From Aldrovandia affinis (lineage: Eukaryota > Chordata > Actinopteri > Notacanthiformes > Halosauridae), in assembly GCA_029706075.1 (NCBI GenBank), contig JAINUG010000088.1, positions 3,053,501-3,117,500 of the forward strand: a stretch of 64,000 bases of DNA, written 5' to 3'. Positions 55,526 through 64,000 of the stretch are shown here, in pieces. The stretch's first letter is position 1. Each line of letters begins with the position of its first letter. The position numbers and the translations under genes are program-made. The notes beneath the pieces were generated by a model. It searched no databases. It was given only the letters and a program-made list of their open reading frames with translations, and had not been told where the DNA came from.

Positions 55526-55557
55526 AAAGGGGGTGAATACTTTTTATACCCAGTGTA

Positions 55558-56321
55558 TATTTACTGAACTGTTCATTATGGTGAGCTTTGCTGAACCCTC
55601 CAAACACTGTTTGTGAACATTCAAACATGCATTCATTTGTATAGTAAAATTACAGACAATTGTTGATTGAATGGGATTCATTGTCCAATGTAGACATAGA
55701 TATTAAAGTCAACTGAATCAACTCATTCAATCAGTGAGCGGTTGCCTTCTCATTATATTAGGGGGCAAATGGGTAACAAGCAATGCTCAATGGCCGTTGC
55801 ATACTTATCTCAGTGAAGCACATGGTTATTACCAAATATATGTAAGTTTGGCTGACCAAATAGTAAGGCTACATGTTTTTAAGAGAAGGTCTTTGGTGTG
55901 ATTGCATGAGTCAGTAGACCAGAACACTCAGTTCATGTCAGTGCTTGAGGATGGAAGCACTGTAAGTATATTTTCTTCTGTAGCATTACATGAAGGAGGG
56001 GTTATCCATGTAGCCTGCAGTACGGTTTCTCCACTAAAAAATGGCCTGGCCTGACATCTGGCATGACCACAGAGCTTGTGTCTTTCCCCCTTACAGGCCT
56101 GGATTCAATAAACATGTGTCCTTAACTATGACTGTGTTGTTTTTGTTTTTTTGGTGAGATCAACGATCAACAAACAATTTCCATGAAGAAGGAAAAAAAA
56201 AACACTTGCATTGCAAGTCAAAGGTGAGGACAAATATTGGTCGAAATCTGGCCTTATTTATCAAATCAAAATCCTACTAATCTTTCCCAGAAAAGGAACT
56301 CCATGTGGGGTATAGTACAAT
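55558..56321. other. Unique stretch
   Basis: Nothing recognised. Confidence 0.4.
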
Positions 56322-56641
56322 AGAACCTCAGAGATATGAACCAGAGATATGTAGTATACACAATTATGACTTATGTACATATAATTATTAAGCTTTTTAT
56401 TATCATGGGTGCAAAAGCAAAAAGGCAAGCATTACATTTAATTGAATCACACTTTCCGTTGATAAAAAAAGGGCCTTGTCTTGTTAAATGCACTATTGGC
56501 TATGCACTATTTCTAAAAAATGTGGGAAGATCAACAGTGTTAGATATAAAGATGGACCAGACCAAAATCAAACAGTTTACACAGTGTGTCCATTCAATTA
56601 TTTCCATTGCTGAGGTTGGACATACAAGTGTCTATCTATGA
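56322..56641 (+). mobile_element. Probable Tigger/pogo-type transposon relic
   Basis: TACAATAGAACCTCAGAGAT resembles the TA plus CAGTAGAACCTCAGAG end of Tigger-like elements. About 80 bp later a frame reads MGAKAKRQALHLIESHFPLI, then VGRSTVLDIKMDQTKIKQF. This parallels the N-terminal CENP-B/pogo-type helix-turn-helix (KRKALTLEEKxxLI...STVSDIxKxxxKIKQF). No catalytic domain follows and the right end is missing. Confidence 0.5.
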
Positions 56642-56664
56642 ATGAAAGTTCTGAATGATGATGT

Positions 56665-57032
56665 CTCATCTCATCTCATCTCATCTTCAGTCGCTTATTC
56701 CTAGTTAGGGTCGCGGGGGGGCTGGAGCCTATCCCAGCATGCATTGGGGCAAGAGGCAGGAATACACCCTGGACAGGTCGCCAATCCATCGCAGGGCACT
56801 ACATACACCATTCACTCACACACTCATACCTACGGGCAATTTAGACTCTCCAATTAGCCTAATGTGCATGTCTTTGGACTGTGGGAAGAAACCGGAGTAC
56901 CCGGAGGAAACCCACACGGACACGGGGAGAACATGCAAACTCCACACAGAAAGGCCCCCGGCCTGGATTCGAACCCGAGACCTTCTTGCTGTGAGGCGAC
57001 AGTGCTATCCACTGCACCACCGTGCCGCCTGT
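56665..57032 (-). mobile_element. Complete tRNA-derived SINE (family A) with perfect 12-bp target duplications
   Basis: Flanked by identical GAATGATGATGT (56653-56664 and 57033-57044). Read on the minus strand, the head GGCGGCACGGTGGTGCAGTG carries A box TGGTGCAGTGG (57009-57019) and B box GGTTCGAATCC (56965-56975), both canonical. The body includes CGTGTCCGTGTGGGTTTCCT and CCTAACTAGGAATAAGCG near the end. The tail is a run of GATGA pentamers (56665-56687). Intact promoter boxes and perfect duplications suggest a recent insertion. The overlapping frames on both strands are artefacts. Confidence 0.93.
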
Positions 57033-57044
57033 GAATGATGATGT

Positions 57045-58596
57045 GACAATCCCTATTTATATTAGCTGGGAGACAACAACAGTGGGAGTAAATAACAATA
57101 TTCAACTCAACGTCATGGTATCATGAAAGCACTGCGAATGATAGGATAATCGTATTGCTTCTATGAAATAATATCATAGAATGATAATGTCTGGCAAACA
57201 TGTCTAATAAATGTCTAATGCATAATAAATAAATAAATAAAAATTAACATTACATCAAACTCCAAGGATAACCAATTTGAAGAGTTTCTGAAATGTAATT
57301 GCTTGCACTGGTCATTTTAACCAGCTTGCTAGATATTGTAACCTATTAATTAAAACGTTCTATTCTTTATTCAGAATCTTATTGTTGCACCATAGTGGGT
57401 GAGCTTGATTCACCTTTTCAAAACATAGGCTATAGCACAGTGATTGGTTCAATGTAAATCAGAAACACATTGTTGTGGAAATCAATGCAGAGAAAAAAAA
57501 CATAGACTGAGCACAGTCCTTTCTAATTTATGTAAATTAATCTCTGATAGAAAAACAGTCGGTTATTGTGATTTTGAGAATCAAACAGGTATGGTTAACA
57601 GGGGTACACAGGTCAGATCAACTGCCGAATCGAACACTCATTTTAGTCACGGTCTAAAAAAACTCACCCTTTAAAAAATTTTTTCCCTGAACCTAGCCAC
57701 AAGTAGTACAGTACGAATACAAGGGCCAGGCTGTGAGTTTGTTTCAGTCCCCTAACGGAGCTCAGCTTTGGCTAGTACCAACAATGTCATTAGGAGATGG
57801 AACAGACCCATCCAAGGGCCCCGGAGAGGCTGCGCATATTGTAACCATTACTGCCTGTTGCGCACACTAATGCATTACCTGTATTAGCATTATCTTATCG
57901 GATACACTTTTGGCTTTAGAGAGATTTGTCTGTGTGCGTGCCATAGGATAGAATTTGTGAACTATAAAATGAACAGTGACATAGTTCACAGGACAGTTTA
58001 CAGGAAGTTCGATACGAAGAAGAAGGTATTTGCCTGATTGTTTTAAAATATGATCATTCTGATATGTTTATGGTCTTGTGGTACACTTTTTTGGTATCTC
58101 TCTCATTCCTCTCTCTGTTTTCATAGGGTTGAGAAATCGATATGCCATTCTTAGAATTGTTTTCTGGTTCCTAATCTAAACATTTGACTCTATTGAAATT
58201 CCAGCATTTGCGAGACTTCATACATCTTAAATACCATTCCCTCAACCAACCCCCTTCCAAAAAAAGTAACCCTTCTCCAGTCTTAAAAAAAACTCTGACA
58301 AAAATACACTAGGCTTTCATTGGCTGTGGTATCTCATTTTCTGCTACAAGAAAAATTGTCAGCCCCCCCCGAGCCCCCTTTAATTACATCACATCCTCTA
58401 AGACAGTATGTGGTGTTAGGATTCCTTTTCTTTTTGGGGAGAGATACAAATGCCCTAGGGTCAGTCTCTGGAGTGTAAAACGGGAGCAGAAAAATACATT
58501 TCTGGAGCAATTACACCACTAGAGATAACTGAAGATGGCAGATGCTATGCAATACACTACCTGTTTTAAATATACTGTACTTAAATACAGTATGAA
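57045..58596. other. Unique stretch; candidate conserved block at about 57690-58030
   Basis: 57690-58030 has balanced composition with CCTAACGGAGCTCAGCTTTG, CAATGTCATTAGGAGATGG, a GGGCCCCGGAGAGG-like patch and GCGCACACTAATGCATTAC. It has no open exon and no repeats. This is a conserved non-coding candidate by texture only. The rest is AT-rich and unremarkable. Confidence 0.25.
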
Positions 58597-58914
58597 TACA
58601 GTCCCGGCCAAAAGTTTTGTCGCATGAGTGGACAAAAGTGACAATTGCTAATTACCCAACTCTTAATTAGCTAATAAAGTTAGGAAACAACACAAATTAA
58701 TCATAAGTGTCTAAAGTTTATTTAGATACCATCAAAACAAAAATTTCATAGATGCTTATAAGCTTTATTGCTTGATAATGATGAACAAGCCATTTTCTAC
58801 CTGGACAAAAGTCTTGTCGCAAATCAAATTATAATCAAGAAATTGTATCTTTCTCAAAAAGTAAATAAAATAACAAATGAAAAATCAGTCTAGTATTTCA
58901 TCATGGACTATAAG

Positions 58915-59722
58915 TTAAGAAATTAATATCTTGTATGGGTTCCTTTGGCCTGCAGAACAGTTGCCATCCGGTTTGGCAGAGAGTCGTAGAGCTTGTTGAT
59001 GAAGTCGTCCGGGATGGCATGGAAGGCCATCCCAAAGCTCCTCCATGTTCTTCGGCTTGATCCTCCAAGCTTCCTCCTTCATTCTTCGACAGATATGCTC
59101 AATAATATTCATATCTGGAGACTGTGCTGGCCATCCCTGAAGGACATTGATCTTCTTCCCCCTGAGAAACTTCATAGTGGAACCTGAGGTATGGCAAGGA
59201 GCTCCATCCTGTTGAAAATCTGACCCCTTTTGTAGTTGGGAATGTACTGGGAGGCAAGAATCTGTTGATATTTGGCACTGTCAATGTTACCATCCACCTT
59301 CAGATCTCCCTGGCACCTCCGTATTGGACGTAACCCCAAACCATAATCTTTCCACCTCCAAATTTGACTGTCTTCTGGGTGAACCGTGGGTCCAGATGGG
59401 CCCCAGAGGGTCGTCGACAATATTGGCGGTGCTTGGGCTCCATGCTCAACTGACGATTCATCTGAAAAATCTATTTTTCGCCACTTTTCTGCTGTCCACC
59501 CTTCCGTCAGGCTATGGGCCTTGGCGTACGCAACATGATTTCTTAGCTGTCTCTTGTTTAGTGCTGGTTTCTGGGCAGCAATACGACCGTGGAGACCATT
59601 GCGAGCAAGAAACCGACGTACAGTTCTTGACGAAACAGGCATTGCTGGCGTCCACTCCTCCTGAAGCTGTGAGGCGGTTGACATGGGGCTGGCTTTTGAC
59701 AGTCGGACAAGCAAGCTGTCGT
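58915..59722 (-). pseudogene. Tc1-like transposase, N-terminus missing, frameshifted
   Basis: The minus strand gives SDDSLLVRLSKASPMSTASQ and RTVRRFLARNGLHGRIAAQK (end of the DNA-binding region), then WRKIDFSDESSVEHG with the first catalytic Asp. A shifted frame carries the block with the second Asp (FQQDGAPCHTS), then WPAQSPDMNIIEHICRRMKE with the third acidic residue. About the first 60-70 residues with the primary helix-turn-helix are absent. Frameshifts between blocks and again after residue MEELWD disable it. Confidence 0.88.
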
Positions 59723-59928
59723 CAGATATGAATATTATTGAGCATATCTGGGGAAGAATGAAGGAGGAAGCTTGGAGGACCAAGCCGAAGAACTTGGAGG
59801 AGCTTTGGGATGCCTGCAAGGTGGCCTTCCATGCCATCCCCGACGACTTCATCAACAAGCTCTACGACTCTCTGCCAAACCGGATGGCAACTGTTCTGCA
59901 GGCCAAAGGAACCCATACAAGATATTAA
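59723..59928 (+). pseudogene. Inverted second copy of the Tc1 transposase C-terminus
   Basis: The plus frame from the junction reads SDMNIIEHIWGRMKEEAWRT and continues to LPNRMATVLQAKGTHTRY and a stop. This is the same protein segment as the minus-strand copy at 58915-59110. It keeps the frame that the other copy loses. It has no catalytic first half on this strand. Confidence 0.9.
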
Positions 59929-60308
59929 TTTCTTAACTTATAGTTCATGATGAAATACTAGACTGATTTTTCATTTGTTATTTTATTTACTTTTTGAGAA
60001 AGATAACATTTCTTGATTATAATTTGATTTGCGACAAGACTTTTGTCCAGGTAGAAACTGGCTTGTTCATCATTATCAAGCAATAAACCTTATAAGCATC
60101 TATGACATTTTTGTTTTGATGGTATCTAAATAAACTTTAGACACTTATGATTAATTTGTGTTGTTTCCTAACTTTATTAACTAATTAAGAGTTGGGTAAT
60201 TAGCAATTGTCACCTTTGTCCACTCATGCGACAAAACTTTTGGCCAGGACTGTATACTATACTTAAGTTATACTGAAATATGGTACTAATATTGAAGCAG
60301 CACATTTA

Positions 60309-60353
60309 TGTATATATATATACATATACACACACACACACACACACATATAT
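60309..60353. repeat. (TA)n-(CA)n microsatellite
   Basis: A TA run passes into a CA run, with CA-rich degenerate sequence to about 60440. Cys/Val frames on the minus strand are artefacts. Confidence 0.9.
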
Positions 60354-63085
60354 AAATACACATGCACAGACACATACAGTATATACGCAAATGCGCAGAC
60401 AGACAGACACACATACGCACAGACACATATACACATACAAGTAAGTGCCAAAATAAAGTGATCTTCTGCCATTTTGAGTGATTACCTTCATGCTATGTTC
60501 CTTCCAGGATGATAAAATACCCCCTTCCACAGAGCACAAGTGGTTATTAAATGGTTTGACGAGCAGAGAAGCAATGTATGTAAACCATATGTCATGCCTG
60601 CATTTTGAGCCAGAGGACTGCGCATTCCACGCAGATGGAGCAGGCCAACTTCAGACTCACGACCTACCAGAGGAGGCGCTATTGTGTGATTATGTGGGAA
60701 TACCCTCCCAGGCCACTGTAAAATGATATAAATCATGACAGATTGGAAAACAGAATGTACTGTCTTCGCTTCTGACCCCAAGAAGCCTCCTTTAAATGTT
60801 TAACGTTGCTTCAGATAATTGCCTCATATGCTCTCCTTTACTAAATCCCCTCACCTCTCTCACTTACATTAAGACTCTCCAGAGGAAGCAAGCCAATGTA
60901 GAACAGGAATATTTGCAAGACCAAGTGAATTCTCTAATCTTGATACGCAGGAACGTCAAACAAAATTTTGTTTCCGGATGTATCTATCCCATAGATTCAC
61001 AGATGCCATATTAAAATGGCTGTAATGTTTGGGTTCAGTGCTGGGTTTTCCAGATGTGGTGAACATAGCCAGTGAGACCGTGGAGAATGAGGAGCCCCAT
61101 ATTCCAGTGTGATGATTTAAACAGAAAGTATTCGCTCTCAGCATCTTATTTGTTCGCATAAAGATAATATTTTCTGAAACTGAGCTGCGTTTTTACGCAT
61201 ACAACAAATCGCTTTTTCCTTTTAGGGTTTTTTTTTTCACCTTATCGTTGGTCTCCAGCCACGAAGGTCAGTGGAAATTTACAAAGATGGTATACTCTAA
61301 CTAGAAACCAGCTGCATGTTTGATTTTCATAATATTTACATACAATATTTTTGCCCAGTTGTCTGGGCTAACTGGGCTGATTTCAAGATTGCATAGGCAA
61401 GCTGTTTTCTCTCCATATGCTACAGATGTGTGTCTTGTATGTTTAAGATGCATACAAGGTACTGTATATACATGCCATGGCTATGTGTCAGATGGAATGA
61501 GGCAGGCCAGATATGTATTTGTGATACGCCGGGATGGAAAGAAGGGGCCGAAAATTAAATTAAAATTGCACATGACATTTTAAACCCTTAAAAGCTATGA
61601 GTTAAATGCCCCCGCACAGGGGACCCAAGTCTTATCTGTGCAGTTAGACCAGGACTTAATTGGTTTTAGACTCTAATTTGTAGTTTGACGTAAAAAAAGA
61701 GAGAAAAAAGCTTCAAATTGAGTGCAAGCAGAGGCAAAATAACTTCATTTCCCACCACATGTGACTAGGAAGTCTCGCCCGTTTTGAATTGACTTGCTCA
61801 ATTCTGATTTGTTTCTGGTCAAGGTACATTACCTGTGTTTAATCTATGTTCAGCACATATAAAAAAATATATATTATTATTTTAAATAAAATGAATAAAG
61901 GAATGAGCTCATCCTTAAACATGATAGTGTCTACCTGAGTAATTCAGAACATGCAAGGAGGACAAACAGAGCAATGATATTTGCCATATACTGTACAAAA
62001 ACTAAGGTGAGGGAAAGAGGACATGGCAGTCTCTTTTTCTGCCTGTAGAGGGTGGTGTGGAGCACAGGGCAATGGACCTTGATGGCTAAGATATAAGGTC
62101 CTCTCAGCACTGCATTGGTATGTTTAGCAGGTTCCAGGACCATGATGAGGTGAATAATATTAAAGTGTCAGAATGTTTGACATTCATTTTTGTGATTCAT
62201 ATTCATCTTATTAATATTTCCAATTAAAATATCAATGGTCGAGCCAAAGGAATTTTAGAAACAGTAATTGGCGTTACTGGAATGTGTGGAACTGACAAAC
62301 TCAAAAACACTGCTTTTAGCATTGTAAACAATGCTCTAAATTGCCAGTAGATAATTCCAATTCCATTCCAGAGACCAAGCTCCTATTGAAAAGGTTTGTG
62401 AGAAACTGCCAGTTTGAGGACCATCACGGGAAATATCAGTGTATGTTAGCCTGTGTTCTTGTATTTGTAAACTGTATTGCCTACAGTATGGGTCAGGTCT
62501 ACCGAACAATATAACTGTTAAAAGCCTCCTGTTAACAGCTGCCTGCTAGGTTTTAAAGAATGCTTATTTTTGCGTGGATTGATATTGTTAGAGAGGGCCT
62601 GTTTGTATGTCTGCAAGAAAGAAAGACATTATCGCAGCAACCAGAATAGGACTGTATAAAATATAAAGAGCCATGATGTGCATGGAATCGGAGCTTATCC
62701 CAAAGTCTCTGGCTGAAGAGTTAAGTAATTTAACAAAACACAATTTACTCTCAGCTTAACATTTTGTAAAAGCTATAGGTTAGAGATTTTTCTTTATGTA
62801 CAGCTATTCAGAAGAATGGTCTGTAGTGGATGATCAGGTCACTAGAGCAACACATTCATCATAAATTCAAATTCAAATGAAACTAAATACAAATTTATAA
62901 ATTAAGGGAGTTTTCTTTTTTTGCTAAACAAAATATAATCCCAACAAATGTCTATAATGATCAATTTAATTAATGGTTTTTTAAATTTTACTTATAGTTT
63001 TAAGTTGAAAAGTTGAGGAATCTCTAATGCAAAATGTATGCTCAGCTTCCGCTTCATTAAGCATTATTTCTATCATTTCTGTATG
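60354..63085. other. Long unique stretch
   Basis: About 2.7 kb with no recognised repeat, RNA gene or coding exon. Frames of up to 97 codons overlap on opposite strands and show no domain. Confidence 0.4.
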
Positions 63086-63134
<49 letters not shown>

Positions 63135-63135
63135 A
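63086..63135. repeat. (CAT)n trinucleotide array
   Basis: A pure ATC/CAT run of about 16 units with ATAATC interruptions to the right. Poly-His and poly-Met frames are artefacts. Confidence 0.96.
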
Positions 63136-64000
63136 ATCATAATCGTCATCTTAGCACAATAATTGGTTTCAGTTTTACATTTGATCCAATATGGGAAATA
63201 TATTCTCCGCAGAAGAACGTCTCTTGTCAGATTAATCCGTGCCGTACCTGACTCATATCGCAAAGGATTTTGTGTATATAACATAAAACATAATAAAAAG
63301 GATTCAGTTTCTGGAATGGCGCTTTAAAAGAGTTTCCGCAGAGCGATACGGTAGCCGAGGCCAGGCTGATAAAAAAAGACTCAACATCGGTCCTGGTATT
63401 TGCGGACGCCGCGTGATACTCAGAGTGATTTCAGTTTACTCTGCGGCTTGCCCCCTGCTTGCTGCTCGCATAAACACACCTTCATATTTTCCCCCAGCGT
63501 AGCGCATGTTTATGTTGACTCTGTGGTTTCCAAAATTGGATCTCGGCTCCAGGACGTTTGCGTTTCCATGGGGACCGCAGGCTTATCTACTACTGGGTTT
63601 TTGGAACCCAGACAATGAGGCTTTTCATCTTCCGGTACTTTTCCAGGACCCAATGAAACACTATCATGCACACATTACAGAAAAATCTGGAAATAAAATT
63701 GAACCTGCAATGAATGAAAGAATCTTGAATGAACCTCAAATCATGTTATAAGGTAAAAAAAACTAAAAAAACATTTCAGCTTTAATTATTCAACCATTTT
63801 CAATACTTCAATTCATCAGGAGGGAATTCAATGTGCAAATAATGGCATTACAGTAATTTGAATGGAATATTTGAAATTAATTTTAGTGACATAATCCAAG
63901 AGTAAAACAATTTCTTATTTGATTTGATTCATTACACAAAAAATTTGGAAAAGTGTCAAATGCAGTTACAATAAATGTCTCTTTCAGCTTCATCCATTTG
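63136..64000. other. Unique stretch; candidate conserved block at about 63300-63650
   Basis: 63300-63650 is CpG-containing and balanced (GCAGAGCGATACGGTAGCCG, TTTGCGGACGCCGCGTGA, AGCGTAGCGCATGTTTATG), unlike the AT-rich flanks. Two overlapping plus frames (72 and 81 codons) cross it but have no domain or splice support. It may be a regulatory element or lie near a promoter. Confidence 0.25.

Larger units (their letters stand above)
49745..55555 (-). mobile_element. Tc1-like transposon split by Gypsy and L2 insertions
   Basis: The left end CAGTGGGTATAAAAAGTATT and the inverted right end CACTGGGTATAAAAAGTATT match over about 30 bp. TA dinucleotides (49743-49744 and 55556-55557) flank the whole 5.8-kb interval. 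Tc1 sequence occupies 49745-51130, about 55078-55149 and 55526-55555, about 1.5 kb in total, which is a normal element length. The gaps are a Gypsy retrotransposon and an L2 LINE 3' piece. The Tc1 copy is therefore the oldest of the three. Confidence 0.88.
58599..60252. mobile_element. Fold-back Tc1-like element with about 520-bp inverted arms
   Basis: Ends CAGTCCCGGCCAAAAGTTTT (left) and the inverse of CAGTCCTGGCCAAAAGTTTT (right), with TA at 58597-58598 and 60253-60254. The inverted match continues for about 519 bp (58599-59117) against 530 bp (59723-60252), far beyond ordinary Tc1 terminal repeats, and covers the 3' untranslated region and the transposase C-terminal coding part in both orientations. 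The 605-bp spacer holds the middle of the transposase on the minus strand. The N-terminal DNA-binding region and its 5' end are replaced by the second arm. Confidence 0.9.

Overview
The window reads as non-coding DNA from a teleost fish. The reasons are the dense (CA)n, (CT)n and trinucleotide microsatellites, many Tc1-like transposons, tRNA-derived SINEs ending in the fish-type tail around CTCTGGATAAGAGCG, L2- and CR1-type LINE 3' ends, and a Ty3/Gypsy element. I cannot name the species. I found no convincing host protein-coding gene and no tRNA, rRNA or CRISPR. Nearly all long open frames are translations of simple repeats or lie inside mobile elements. The rest is probably intron or gene desert, and several unique blocks of balanced composition look like candidate conserved non-coding elements (inference only).

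Layout. 1-3.6 kb: GT repeats with a 76-bp tandem duplication, a weak candidate exon and unique DNA. 3.66-4.02 kb: a tRNA-derived SINE with target-site duplications. 6.7-10 kb: GT, TAC/TAA and TC arrays and a tandemly duplicated dispersed repeat. 11.8-13.4 kb: an old Tc1 relic split by a 1.1-kb terminal-inverted-repeat element that itself carries a SINE piece. 13.8-20 kb: unique, partly GC-rich blocks around a CT-rich array. 21.2-22.5 kb: a short Tc1 derivative and a CA-rich array with a 156-bp higher-order period. 26.5-26.9 kb: a CR1-type LINE 3' end. 28.4-32.9 kb: a 13-bp minisatellite, a 164-bp tandem duplication interrupted by another repeat, several SINEs and a small hairpin. 36.1-37.1 kb: a putative solo LTR and two SINEs. 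43-44.6 kb: two more SINE copies. 47.2-47.8 kb: an internally deleted Tc1.

The richest part is 49.7-60.3 kb. A Tc1-like element (49745-55555) is interrupted by a Ty3/Gypsy retrotransposon (about 51131-55077, minus strand) and by an L2 LINE 3' fragment. The Gypsy element has integrase upstream of reverse transcriptase, the Gmr1-type order and the reverse of ordinary Gypsy elements. It lacks recognisable protease and most of gag, carries four 69-bp coding repeats, and is broken by stops and frameshifts. Next come a probable Tigger/pogo relic, an intact-looking SINE with perfect 12-bp target duplications, and a fold-back Tc1 (58599-60252) whose arms of about 520 bp both carry the 3' part of the transposase gene in opposite orientation.

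The elements relate mechanistically. The L2-type LINE fragment and two SINE families share the same 3' tail, which fits the known model in which a LINE reverse transcriptase recognises the SINE tail. The nesting gives a relative insertion order: Tc1 copies first, then the elements inside them. No working operon, gene cluster or defence system is visible.
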